A stretch of 64,000 nucleotides of DNA, taken from positions 310,001 to 374,000 of the forward strand of contig CBDBBV010000002.1 in NCBI GenBank assembly GCA_965203265.1, given 5' to 3'. Made by a program: the position numbers and the translations under genes. Below are positions 1 to 7,993 of this stretch, one piece after another. Source of the stretch: JAHRAW01 sp965203265 (GTDB lineage: Bacteria > Pseudomonadota > Gammaproteobacteria > Arenicellales > Poriferihabitantaceae). How positions within the stretch are numbered: position 1 is the first letter of the stretch; each line of letters opens with the position of its first letter. The notes beneath the pieces are model-generated. The model had not been told where the DNA came from. It did not search any database and saw only the letters and a list, made by a program, of their open reading frames with translations.

Positions 1-2
1 CG

Positions 3-689
3 CAACTTTCCGGGGGGCAGCAGCAGCGGGTCGCGGTGGCGAGATCGCTGGTTTTCGATCCGGATCTGGTGCTGATGGACGAACCCCTCGGCGCCCTCGA
101 CAAGAATCTGCGTGAGCAGATGCAGTATGAAATCAAGCACATTCACGAGAACCTCGGCCTGACCGTGGTCTATGTTACCCACGACCAGAGCGAGGCGCTC
201 ACCATGTCGAACCGCATCGCGGTGTTCGACGACGGCATCATCCAACAGTGCGCCCCGCCGGAAGTGTTGTATGAAAAACCCGAAAACGCCTTCTGCGCCA
301 ACTTCATCGGCGAGAACAATCGCCTGCTCGGCAAGGTGGTCGAGGACTTCGGCGATAGCGTGAAGGTCGTAGTGGACGGCAGCGGCGACACGGTCGCGGC
401 GTTCAAGGTCAAGGTGGCCGGAGTAGGGGAAAGGGCCACTTTGTCGTTGCGCCCGGAGCGGGTGGTGGTATCGCCCGAAGACGGCTCGCTGCCCAACATA
501 TTTCCGGCCAGAGCCGAGGAGTTGATCTACCTCGGCGACCATATTCGCACCCGTTTCACGGTGTGCGGACACGATGATTTCATCGTGAAAATTCCCAATT
601 CAGCCGTGCATGCCCATCTCCGCAAGGGGGATACGGTACACATCGGCTGGAATGTGGAGGACTGCCGCGCGCTTGACCCGTCGGACTGA
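3..689 (+). CDS. potA: Polyamine-type ABC transporter ATP-binding protein (PotA-like), 5' end cut by window
   Basis: This is the cytoplasmic ATPase of an ABC importer, probably for spermidine/putrescine or a related amine. The window opens inside the ABC signature (LSGGQQQRVAVARSL); the Walker B (LVLMDEP), D-loop (GALD) and switch histidine (VYVTHDQSEA) follow. The C-terminal part, from about residue 120 of the visible fragment, is a TOBE-like regulatory domain typical of the PotA/MalK type. The Walker A and Q-loop lie outside the window, so the true start is not visible; the GTG at 36 is an internal codon. A binding protein and two permeases follow on the same strand, completing an importer. 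Family assignment is firm; substrate is inferred from the neighbours. Confidence 0.9.
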   Translation, partial: QLSGGQQQRVAVARSLVFDPDLVLMDEPLGALDKNLREQMQYEIKHIHENLGLTVVYVTHDQSEALTMSNRIAVFDDGIIQQCAPPEVLYEKPENAFCANFIGENNRLLGKVVEDFGDSVKVVVDGSGDTVAAFKVKVAGVGERATLSLRPERVVVSPEDGSLPNIFPARAEELIYLGDHIRTRFTVCGHDDFIVKIPNSAVHAHLRKGDTVHIGWNVEDCRALDPSD

Positions 690-754
690 TGTTCCGGGGA
701 TGGCCTGCGGTTTTTTTGTTTCATCATTCAAACTTTAGACGAGAGGAAATTTCG

Positions 755-1843
755 ATGAAAGTTGTAAGACAAACCCTGCTGGCAACGGCGGCATTCGCTT
801 TAACGGCCGCTGCACAGGCGCAAACCGAACTGGTGGTCGTATCCTGGGGCGGTGCCTACAGCGCCAGTCAGCAAAAGGCGTATCACGAGCCGTATATGGC
901 GGCGAACCCCGACATCACGATCATCAACGATGATTCCGCCAACGAGTCCGTGGCCAAGATTCGCGCCATGAACGAAGCGGGCAATGTTACCTGGGCCCTG
1001 GTCGATGCCATCGCGTCCTTCGCCATCACCCTGTGTGACGAGGGGTTGGTGGAGGAGATCGATCACGATGCGGTATTGGCACCCGCTCCGGACGGCACGC
1101 CTGCCTCCGAGGATTTCGGCGATCTGATCGTGTCTCCGTGCTTCGTGCCGAACATCGTGTATTCCACTACGTTCGGCTATCGCACCGATCTGGTGGATAC
1201 ACCGCCGACGACCATCAATGATGTGTTCGATCTGGAGAAAATTCCGGGCAAGCGCTCTCTGGAGAAAAAGCCCTACAATAATCTGGAATGGGCATTGATC
1301 GCGGACGGTGTGCCGGCGGACGAGGTGTATGATTTGCTGGAGACCGACGAAGGCGTCGATCGGGCGTTCGCCAAGCTGGACACCATAAAGGATCAAGTGG
1401 TGTGGTGGGAAAGAGGCGCGCAAACGCCCCAACTGCTGGCGGATGGCGAAGTGGTCATGGGTTCCACCTACAATGGCCGCCTGTTCTCCGTCATCGAAGA
1501 GGAGAAGCAGCCCATCGCCATGATGTGGGATTGGCAGGTCTTCGATCTCGACGGCTGGGTAGTCCCTACGGGAGCGCCCCATCGTGAGGAAGTGATGAAG
1601 TACCTGCGTTTTGCCACGGACACCCAACGGTTGGCCGATCAGGCGAAATACATTTCCTACGGGCCGGCGCGCAAGTCTTCCGCTCCGTTGGTGGGCAAGC
1701 ACGCCACCTTGGGCATCGACATGGCGCCGCACATGCCTACCGCGCCGAACAACGCGAAGAACACGTTGTTGTACAACTACGAGTTCTGGGCGGACAATGG
1801 CGACGATCTGGCCGAGCGATTCAACGCTTGGCTGGCCAACTAG
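755..1843 (+). CDS. Extracellular polyamine-type solute-binding protein (PotD/PotF-like)
   Basis: Periplasmic binding protein of the adjacent importer. The start is the ATG at 755, after an AGAGGA ribosome-binding site; an in-frame extension upstream has no support. Residues 1 to about 23 (basic MKVVRQ, hydrophobic core, AQA cleavage) form a signal peptide. The mature protein opens with LVVVSWGGAY, the usual first strand of PotD/AfuA-type binding proteins, and shows the two-lobed family pattern to its end (362 aa, normal length). It lies between the ATPase gene and the permeases, and a strong stem-loop follows it before the first permease. That arrangement is typical where the binding protein must be made in excess. 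Polyamine is the likely ligand class, but the exact ligand is not shown. Confidence 0.87.
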   Translation: MKVVRQTLLATAAFALTAAAQAQTELVVVSWGGAYSASQQKAYHEPYMAANPDITIINDDSANESVAKIRAMNEAGNVTWALVDAIASFAITLCDEGLVEEIDHDAVLAPAPDGTPASEDFGDLIVSPCFVPNIVYSTTFGYRTDLVDTPPTTINDVFDLEKIPGKRSLEKKPYNNLEWALIADGVPADEVYDLLETDEGVDRAFAKLDTIKDQVVWWERGAQTPQLLADGEVVMGSTYNGRLFSVIEEEKQPIAMMWDWQVFDLDGWVVPTGAPHREEVMKYLRFATDTQRLADQAKYISYGPARKSSAPLVGKHATLGIDMAPHMPTAPNNAKNTLLYNYEFWADNGDDLAERFNAWLAN

Positions 1844-1885
1844 CGGCTAGTCGCAAGCGGTAGACAATCAATGGAGTGATGGCAT

Positions 1886-1920
1886 TGCTCCGGCGCAGCT
1901 GCGGTGCAGCCGCCGGAGCA
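1886..1920 (+). other. Intercistronic stem-loop after the binding-protein gene
   Basis: A perfect 10-base inverted repeat, TGCTCCGGCG ... CGCCGGAGCA, encloses a 15-base centre that can itself pair in part (GCTG/CAGC). No run of T follows, so it is not a classical terminator. Its place between the solute-binding gene and the permease genes suggests an mRNA-stabilising or partial-attenuation hairpin that raises binding-protein output over permease output. The role is inferred. Confidence 0.6.
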
Positions 1921-1976
1921 GTTGCCTCCATTTCGCGGACAACACTGGGCAACACTGGAAATGGAGTCGAACACCA

Positions 1977-3245
1977 TTGCAGAGTGAGCAACAAACCAAC
2001 GATCAAGTTCTGGTCACCGCCGACGGCGTCCCGCTGAAAACCAGCTTGGCGCGCGCCCAGCGTCGCGGCAAATGGAAGGCCATCGGGCTGGTCGCGCCCC
2101 TGTTTCTCTTCGTCTTCGTTGCGTTTTTCGTGCCGATACTCGACATGCTGTTTCGCAGCGTCGAGAATCAACTGGTGGGGGAGGTGATGCACCGCACCGT
2201 GCCGCTCTTGCAAAATTGGGACGAGCACGGTGAGGAATTGCCCAACGAAGCGGTGTTCGCCGCGCTGGCGGCGGATTTCACCGAGGCCAGAGAGCAAAAA
2301 ACCGGAGGCAGGGTGGGCCGCCGCTTGAACTACGAAAAACCGGGTTTCGCCGGTCTATTCCGGAAAACCGCGCGCCGGATAAACAAGCTGGAAGCGCCGT
2401 ACAAGCAGGCGTTCATCGACGCCGACAAGAAATGGGGGGATGTTGAAAACTGGCGAATCCTCAAGCGGGAGAGCGCGCCCTATACCGTTTCCTATTATCT
2501 ATCGGCCCTCGACTTGGGCTACGGCGACACCGGCAGCATCACCCGAAACGACCCGGACAAGCGCATCTACCTCAAACTGTTCTGGCGCACGATATGGATG
2601 AGTTTGCTGATCACCTTCCTGTGCCTGATTCTCGCCTATCCGATTTCCTACCTTCTGTCGGTGCTGCCGACGGCCAAGAGCAACCTGCTCATCATATTGG
2701 TGCTGCTGCCGTTCTGGACTTCGCTGCTGGTGCGAACCACCGCTTGGATTGCGCTGTTGCAGCAGGAGGGCGTGATCAATGATCTGGTGGTTTGGCTCGG
2801 TCTTGTGGATGACGACAACCGCTTGGCGATGATCCACAACCGCACCGGCACCATCATTGCCATGGTGCACATCCTGTTGCCCTTCATGGTCTTGCCACTG
2901 TACAGCGTGATGAAAACCATACCGCCGAGTTACATGCGCGCGGCAAAATCCCTCGGCGCGACGCCGTTCACGGCATTCATCAGAGTCTACATGCCCAACA
3001 CCGTGGCCGGCATCGGCGCGGGCGCGATTCTGGTGTTCATTCTCGCCATCGGCTATTACATCACCCCGGCGCTGGTCGGCGGGCAAAGCGGCACGCTGAT
3101 CAGCAACTTCATCGCATTCCACATGTCGAGTTCCCTCAACTGGGGGCTGGCGGCGGCTCTGGGCACGATATTGCTCGGCATCGTTCTGGCGCTGTATTTC
3201 CTGTACGACCGGATCGTCGGCATCGACAACATGAAACTGGGTTGA
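1977..3245 (+). CDS. ABC transporter permease, PotB-like, with large extracytoplasmic insertion
   Basis: First membrane subunit of the polyamine-type importer. The only usable start is a TTG at 1977 with GGAG about ten bases upstream; the nearby ATG at 1961 is in another frame and runs into a stop. TM1 (about residues 35-58) is followed by roughly 140 mostly polar residues before TM2 (about 205-225). The standard permease core then follows, with the EAA-type loop around RAAKSLGATPFTAFIRVYMP. At 422 aa it is much longer than E. coli PotB (about 275 aa), and the excess is this loop between TM1 and TM2, predicted to lie in the periplasm. Similar long versions exist in other proteobacterial PotB-like families. 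Confidence 0.87.
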   Translation: MQSEQQTNDQVLVTADGVPLKTSLARAQRRGKWKAIGLVAPLFLFVFVAFFVPILDMLFRSVENQLVGEVMHRTVPLLQNWDEHGEELPNEAVFAALAADFTEAREQKTGGRVGRRLNYEKPGFAGLFRKTARRINKLEAPYKQAFIDADKKWGDVENWRILKRESAPYTVSYYLSALDLGYGDTGSITRNDPDKRIYLKLFWRTIWMSLLITFLCLILAYPISYLLSVLPTAKSNLLIILVLLPFWTSLLVRTTAWIALLQQEGVINDLVVWLGLVDDDNRLAMIHNRTGTIIAMVHILLPFMVLPLYSVMKTIPPSYMRAAKSLGATPFTAFIRVYMPNTVAGIGAGAILVFILAIGYYITPALVGGQSGTLISNFIAFHMSSSLNWGLAAALGTILLGIVLALYFLYDRIVGIDNMKLG

Positions 3246-3287
3246 CCGGGAAAACTCGCACGACAAATAGACAAGACGAACAAGATC

Positions 3288-4139
3288 ATGGCCCTGCCCT
3301 CATATACAACCCCGCTGGAGAAAATCTGGCATTACACCTACCTGACCATCTGCGGGCTGGTTTTCTTTTTTCTGGTTGCGCCGATCGTGGTCATCATCCC
3401 ATTGTCGTTCAACGCGGTTCCGTTCTTCACCTTCACCGAGGAAATGCTGACCTTCGACCCCGCAGGCTATTCGTTGAAATGGTATGAGGATTTCTTCACC
3501 AACTTGAACTGGCAGGGCGCGGTAAAGAACAGTCTCGTCATCGCCATTTTCGCCACCTTGATCTCGACCACTCTGGGCACGATCGCGGCGCTCGGATTGA
3601 GCCGTGCGGAAATGCCGCACAAATCCGTCATCATGGGCATCCTGATCTCGCCGATGATCGTGCCGTTGATCATCTCCGCCGCCGGCATGTATTTCTTCTA
3701 CAGCAAAATCGGCCTGTCCTCCACCCACATCGGCGTCATCCTCGCCCACGCCGCGCTGGGCACGCCCTTCGTCGTCATAACGGTAACGGCCACATTGGTC
3801 GGATTCGACCACAGTTTGATCCGCGCGGCAGCCACATTGGGCGCGTCGCCCCAGCGAACCTTCTTCCGCATCATCGTCCCGCTGATCCTGCCGGGCGTGA
3901 TCTCCGGCGCGTTGTTCGCCTTCATCACCTCCTTCGACGAAGTGGTCGTCGTACTGTTCGTCGGCAGCTACGAACAGCGCACCATCCCGTGGCAAATGTT
4001 CTCCGGCATCCGCGAGCAAATCAGCCCGACGATTCTCGCGGTGGCAACCCTGTTGGTGATCGTCTCCATCCTCCTGCTGACCTCGGTGGAACTGCTACGC
4101 CGCCGCAGCGAACGCTTGCGCGGCATCACGCCTTATTGA
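3288..4139 (+). CDS. ABC transporter permease, PotC-like
   Basis: Second membrane subunit of the importer, 283 aa, the usual PotC length. It starts at ATG 3288, 42 bases after the previous stop. About six membrane segments are evident, beginning with TYLTICGLVFFFLVAPIVVIIPL. The cytoplasmic coupling loop is RAAATLGASPQRTFFRIIVPLILPG, the conserved EAA motif that contacts the ATPase. It completes the ATPase / binding protein / permease / permease set. The next gene, a DNA methyltransferase, starts only two bases after this stop but differs in base composition, so it is probably a later insertion rather than part of the transport operon. Confidence 0.9.
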   Translation: MALPSYTTPLEKIWHYTYLTICGLVFFFLVAPIVVIIPLSFNAVPFFTFTEEMLTFDPAGYSLKWYEDFFTNLNWQGAVKNSLVIAIFATLISTTLGTIAALGLSRAEMPHKSVIMGILISPMIVPLIISAAGMYFFYSKIGLSSTHIGVILAHAALGTPFVVITVTATLVGFDHSLIRAAATLGASPQRTFFRIIVPLILPGVISGALFAFITSFDEVVVVLFVGSYEQRTIPWQMFSGIREQISPTILAVATLLVIVSILLLTSVELLRRRSERLRGITPY

Positions 4140-4141
4140 AT

Positions 4142-4888
4142 ATGACGGAAGCAATCAAACCATTGGAAGGCGCCACACCCAGCCAAGTAGCAACCAGCGT
4201 TTTCTCGAGCATCAGGACGCTCAAGGCACCATCAGTCGAGTTGCCGAGTGGCCTGACTCTCAATTCCAGATTGAAGATGGATGGACGAGTGTTGTTGCGG
4301 AAATTGTTGGACAATACGGTTTCGGCGGTGTTTTTTGATCCACAGTTTCGCGGTGTGTACGACAAGATGAAATACGGCAACGAAAACACCAGCAGAAATC
4401 ATGTCAGGGTGTCCTTGCCGCAAATGAGCGAAAATGTGATCGTTGAATTCGTGAAAGAAATTTCGCGGGTACTTATTCCGTCGGGACACTTGTTTCTATG
4501 GATGGATAAATTCCATTTGTGTAGTGATTTTCGTAACTGGACAGACGGGACTTTGCTAAGTGTCGTTGATATGGTTACTTGGGACAAAGAGAAAATTGGG
4601 CTAGGCTATCGAACAAGGCATAGAAGCGAATTTTGCATTATTTTGCAAAAAGAACCAAGACGCGCAAAAGGTGTCTGGACGCTACGAAACATACCGGATG
4701 TTTGGCAAGAAAAAATACCGAAGAAGACGCATCCTCACAACAAACCGGTAGAGTTACAGGGGGAACTTATTGAAGCGGTTACATCGCATGGTGATCTGGT
4801 TGTCGATCCTGCTGCGGGTTCATTCTCGGTACTTGGTGCCTGCGAGATGCGCGGCAGAAATTTTCTCGGTTGCGACTTGCAGGCGTAA
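4142..4888 (+). CDS. DNA methyltransferase (N4/N6 amino-methylase, beta-type motif order)
   Basis: Probable modification enzyme of a two-gene restriction-modification pair, 248 aa, starting at ATG 4142. The catalytic motif IV is DPQF (residues 66-69), a variant of the DPPY motif of amino-methyltransferases. The AdoMet-binding end comes late: HPHNKPVEL (197-205) followed by DPAAGSFSV (222-230) and GCDL. The order catalytic motif first, AdoMet motif last, is that of the beta class. The segment between about 120 and 190 would contain target recognition. The gene is visibly AT-richer than its neighbours and is followed four bases later by a PD-(D/E)xK protein. The recognition sequence cannot be read from the protein. 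Confidence 0.85.
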   Translation: MTEAIKPLEGATPSQVATSVFSSIRTLKAPSVELPSGLTLNSRLKMDGRVLLRKLLDNTVSAVFFDPQFRGVYDKMKYGNENTSRNHVRVSLPQMSENVIVEFVKEISRVLIPSGHLFLWMDKFHLCSDFRNWTDGTLLSVVDMVTWDKEKIGLGYRTRHRSEFCIILQKEPRRAKGVWTLRNIPDVWQEKIPKKTHPHNKPVELQGELIEAVTSHGDLVVDPAAGSFSVLGACEMRGRNFLGCDLQA

Positions 4889-4892
4889 TTCC

Positions 4893-5588
4893 ATGGTAAA
4901 ACTGAAGAATGTCAAGGGCAAGTCACGAAAGGAAGTTGAAGGAGGCGCATATTTTCGGTGCTTCGGCGACGTTGAATTGAGCAAACTATTTAGTCGTGTT
5001 CAGTCGCTCATTATCAAAAACGGATTCGAGCTGGAACGAATTATAACGGATAAAGTAGAAAGCCTTCTGATTGACGATCTCGACCAGTTTCTGGATGACC
5101 AGATTATGCGGGCGGAAGGCGTTCGCGTTGCGACAAAGCATATAGTCAAGAAGAGCAAAAAGATCAAAGGCCGCGGCATAGAACCTGATTTTTTAATATT
5201 CCAACGTGCTGGAACAAGTCAAAATTGCTACATCATCGAGTTGAAAGACGGACATGAATTCGATACCAAATCATCAGCGAGAGAACACGCAAACCTGCAT
5301 CAGTTTCGCGCCAAGAATGCACAAGTTCTGCACTTCTATAACAACTATTTCAAGATCGTTGGATTCAATGCTGATACGAAAGAGGAGATACACAAGGGAT
5401 TCAAGAGTAAATTTGAACTTGAACAAATAATGACCGGAGCAGAATTCTGCGAGTTACTTGGATTGGATTACAGGTCGATTGTGTATGGGAGAACATCGGA
5501 TGTCGAAGAAAACTTCGAGAACTTCGTTGAGGAACTGCTAAGTATTGAATCCGTAAGAAATTCAATACAAGATAATTTGTGTAGTTAA
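4893..5588 (+). CDS. Probable type II restriction endonuclease (PD-(D/E)xK fold)
   Basis: Predicted 231-aa nuclease, starting at ATG 4893 just after the methyltransferase stop. I do not recognise the exact family, but the core is clear: EPDFLIF (97-103, putative metal-binding D99) followed sixteen residues later by YIIELKDG (E116, K118), the PD...ExK catalytic arrangement of many restriction enzymes. The N-terminal region is charged, lysine-rich and largely helical. The tight coupling with a DNA methyltransferase supports a cognate endonuclease. It shares the low GC of its partner, and the composition returns to normal directly after its stop. Alternative: another PD-(D/E)xK nuclease unrelated to restriction, less likely given the partner. 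Confidence 0.72.
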   Translation: MVKLKNVKGKSRKEVEGGAYFRCFGDVELSKLFSRVQSLIIKNGFELERIITDKVESLLIDDLDQFLDDQIMRAEGVRVATKHIVKKSKKIKGRGIEPDFLIFQRAGTSQNCYIIELKDGHEFDTKSSAREHANLHQFRAKNAQVLHFYNNYFKIVGFNADTKEEIHKGFKSKFELEQIMTGAEFCELLGLDYRSIVYGRTSDVEENFENFVEELLSIESVRNSIQDNLCS

Positions 5589-5620
5589 GGCTGTATATGG
5601 ATACGCGACCATCCGCCGCA

Positions 5621-6559
5621 TCATTTTGCGTGGTCGGATTCGCCGAGGGAAAAGTCCGTCTGGTGGATGACGCCGGCGGCGAGTAACTCTTCCTCCTCGG
5701 GCCACCACATCTTGTCCGGTGGCTGATCGAAGATTTTTCGCAGGAATGCGGGTGAGATGCCTCGAGCCGCGAACAGGGCGATGTCCTTGGCGTGTTCCTC
5801 GTCGATATCGACGGCCGGCACGACAACATGATTCTTGTATTGGTGGAATCCCAGTTTGGCGTCTTTGCCCAGCGAGCGCCTCGTGCCGGCGACGAATGCC
5901 GTGGTGCAGGATGACGCGCATTGCGCCAGCGAATAGGTCGCCAATGCGTTTTCCGCGATCAGCCGCGCCAATCCCCGTCCCTCGTAAATCTGCCCGCCGC
6001 CGCTGTCGAGAATGACGCCGGTAACCTGCGGGTTGTCGGCGAGCAGGCGGGAAACTCGTTTGGTGATGCCGACCTGCAGGGGCCCGTATAGGTGGATGAG
6101 CGTGTTGTCGCGCACCAGATCGAGGGAATAGCGGGGGGTGATTTGCTCGGTGGCGGGCGCCCGCAGACTGTGCCGATAGCCCAGTAGGGATTGATAACTG
6201 GAGAATGCCGCCACCAGTGTCGCCGCGAGGCTCAATATGACCACGCCCTGCGCGGCGATGGCCCACGAGCGGTCGGTGTGATTTTCCATATAGCGCTCGC
6301 AGGCGCGAATCACGCCGACCACCTGCCACGGATAGATCACCACGCGCGCCACCAGGAAGAAAACGATTACCGCGGTGGTTACGGCGGATTCCCCATGTAC
6401 ATATGGCGGCAGGGTAAACCGCTCCAGATAATTCAGCGCGCAGAAAAGCGACAGGAAATTCACCCAAAAGGCCACCTGCAGCGAGCACTCGCCTCGCCAA
6501 TGCCGCCCAACATAGCCGAGTGGGCGAAATTTCCGCACGCCCGCCACGCCCCGCGTCAA
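5621..6559 (-). CDS. Membrane-anchored ClpP/crotonase-fold protein (COG3904-like)
   Basis: A 312-aa protein with about three membrane segments in its first 125 residues (around 30-45, 62-85 and 103-122), then a soluble ClpP-like domain. That domain shows VTGVILDSGGGQIYEG (179-193), the oxyanion-type glycine turn. It is followed by SLAQCASSCTTAFVAG (210-225), with Ser216 or Ser217 as candidate nucleophile, and GFHQY with H239. This is the pattern of predicted periplasmic or membrane ClpP-fold proteins, sometimes linked to membrane proteolysis; activity is unproven. Its ATG overlaps the stop of thrC (ATGA), so it is translationally coupled to threonine synthase, although no functional link is obvious. 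A longer ORF in another frame over the same region is a shadow. Confidence 0.68.
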   Translation of the reverse strand: MTRGVAGVRKFRPLGYVGRHWRGECSLQVAFWVNFLSLFCALNYLERFTLPPYVHGESAVTTAVIVFFLVARVVIYPWQVVGVIRACERYMENHTDRSWAIAAQGVVILSLAATLVAAFSSYQSLLGYRHSLRAPATEQITPRYSLDLVRDNTLIHLYGPLQVGITKRVSRLLADNPQVTGVILDSGGGQIYEGRGLARLIAENALATYSLAQCASSCTTAFVAGTRRSLGKDAKLGFHQYKNHVVVPAVDIDEEHAKDIALFAARGISPAFLRKIFDQPPDKMWWPEEEELLAAGVIHQTDFSLGESDHAK

Positions 6560-7980
6560 TGCCCGCGCTCGACCACCGCCTGAACCGCCTGCAGATCGTT
6601 CGCCACCCGCTGCACTTTTTCCCGACTTTGCATAATCGCTTGCAGCGACGGCGGCAACGGCGCCTGCACGCCGCAGGCATCGCGCACTGCGTCGGCGAAT
6701 TTCGCCGGATGCGCGGTGGCGAGGGCGACGGTGGGTACGCCGCTTTCGGGAAATTCTCGGGCGGCGGCTACGCCTATGGCGGAATGCGGGTCGAGCAATT
6801 CTCCGGTTTGTGCGTGCACCTGCGCGATTTGTGCGCGGGTTTCCTCGTCGTCGAATCGTTGCGCGCGGAACAGTTTTGTCGCCTTGCGGTGCGTTTCATG
6901 GTCGACGCTGAAGGCTCCGTCGGCGGCGAATCGCGCCATCAGGCGGCGCACTGGCTCGCCGTCTCGCGCGAACAGTTCAAACAAATATCTTTCGAAATTG
7001 CTCGCAATCTGGATGTCCATGCTCGGCGAAATGGTCGCGTCAATCTCGCGCCGCGCCATCCGCCCCGACTCGAAGAATCTGGCGAGGATGTCGTTGCTGT
7101 TGGAGCCGATGATCAGGCGGTGGATCGGCAGCCCCATTTCCCGCGCCGCATAGCCGGCGAATACATTGCCGAAGTTGCCCGTGGGCACGGCAAAATTCAC
7201 CGCCCGATCCGGCGCGCCGAGGGCCAGCGCGGCGTGGAAGTAATAGACCGTCTGCACGGCGATTCTCGCCCAGTTGATCGAGTTGACCGCAGCCAGCGCG
7301 TGTTTGTCGCGGAATTCGGCATCGGCGAACATGGCCTTGACCAGATTCTGGCAATCATCGAAGGTGCCGTCCACCGCCAGATTGTGGATGTTGTCGTCCA
7401 GCACCGTGGTCATCTGCCGACGCTGCACATCCGACACCCGGCCGTGGGGATGCAGCATGTACAACGTTACGCCGTCGAGTCCGCGAACCGCCTCGATGGC
7501 GGCGGAACCGGTGTCGCCGGAGGTGGCGCCGATGATGGTGCACGCCCGCCCCCGCTTGCCGAGGAAATAGCCGAACAGTTGACCGAGAAATTGCAGGGCA
7601 AAATCCTTGAACGCCAGAGTCGGGCCGTGGAACAACTCCAGCAGATAGAGCGAATCGTCCAGCTGCTTCAACGGCGCCACCGCCGGATGCCCGAAATTGC
7701 CGAATGTTTCCGCCGTCAGCCGCTCGAGGGTGTCGGTGGGGATGCAGTCGCCGGTAAATCCGGCGAGAATGCGCGCGGCCAGCTGGGGATAACTTGCGCC
7801 GCGCAATTCGCGGATTTCCGCCGGGCTGAAAGTCGGCCAATCTTGCGGCACATACAGCCCGCCGTCGGCGGCCAGACCCGTCAGGGTGGCCTGCTCGAAA
7901 TTCAAGGTCGGAGCGTTGCCGCGAGTGCTGATGTATCGCAATGGGCTGGTCGGGTGAGGCGTAGCGGCGGATTCTATCAC
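6556..7980 (-). CDS. thrC: Threonine synthase
   Basis: Makes L-threonine from O-phosphohomoserine with pyridoxal phosphate; last step of the threonine pathway, cytoplasmic. The N-terminal YISTRG and GLAADGGLYVP, the PLP-lysine block PTLAFKDFALQFLG, and the phosphate/cofactor segment ATSGDTGSAA identify the long (about 470 aa) proteobacterial threonine synthase. The GTG at 7980 gives 474 aa; a TTG at 7941, directly before RYISTRG, would match the usual family start better and is a plausible alternative. It is followed by the membrane ClpP-fold gene through a 4-base overlap. No thrA or thrB is in the window. Confidence 0.95.
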   Translation of the reverse strand: MIESAATPHPTSPLRYISTRGNAPTLNFEQATLTGLAADGGLYVPQDWPTFSPAEIRELRGASYPQLAARILAGFTGDCIPTDTLERLTAETFGNFGHPAVAPLKQLDDSLYLLELFHGPTLAFKDFALQFLGQLFGYFLGKRGRACTIIGATSGDTGSAAIEAVRGLDGVTLYMLHPHGRVSDVQRRQMTTVLDDNIHNLAVDGTFDDCQNLVKAMFADAEFRDKHALAAVNSINWARIAVQTVYYFHAALALGAPDRAVNFAVPTGNFGNVFAGYAAREMGLPIHRLIIGSNSNDILARFFESGRMARREIDATISPSMDIQIASNFERYLFELFARDGEPVRRLMARFAADGAFSVDHETHRKATKLFRAQRFDDEETRAQIAQVHAQTGELLDPHSAIGVAAAREFPESGVPTVALATAHPAKFADAVRDACGVQAPLPPSLQAIMQSREKVQRVANDLQAVQAVVERGH

Positions 7981-7993
7981 CTTGCCGGCGCGC

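Noticed and set aside
700..720. T-run after the PotA-like gene as a Rho-independent terminator
   Set aside because: Seven T are present but no stable GC stem precedes them; the downstream gene is part of the same importer.
800..1732. 310-codon minus-strand open frame opposite the polyamine-binding gene
   Set aside because: Arg/His-rich shadow with no family features; the plus-strand gene has a signal peptide, ribosome-binding site and full family match.
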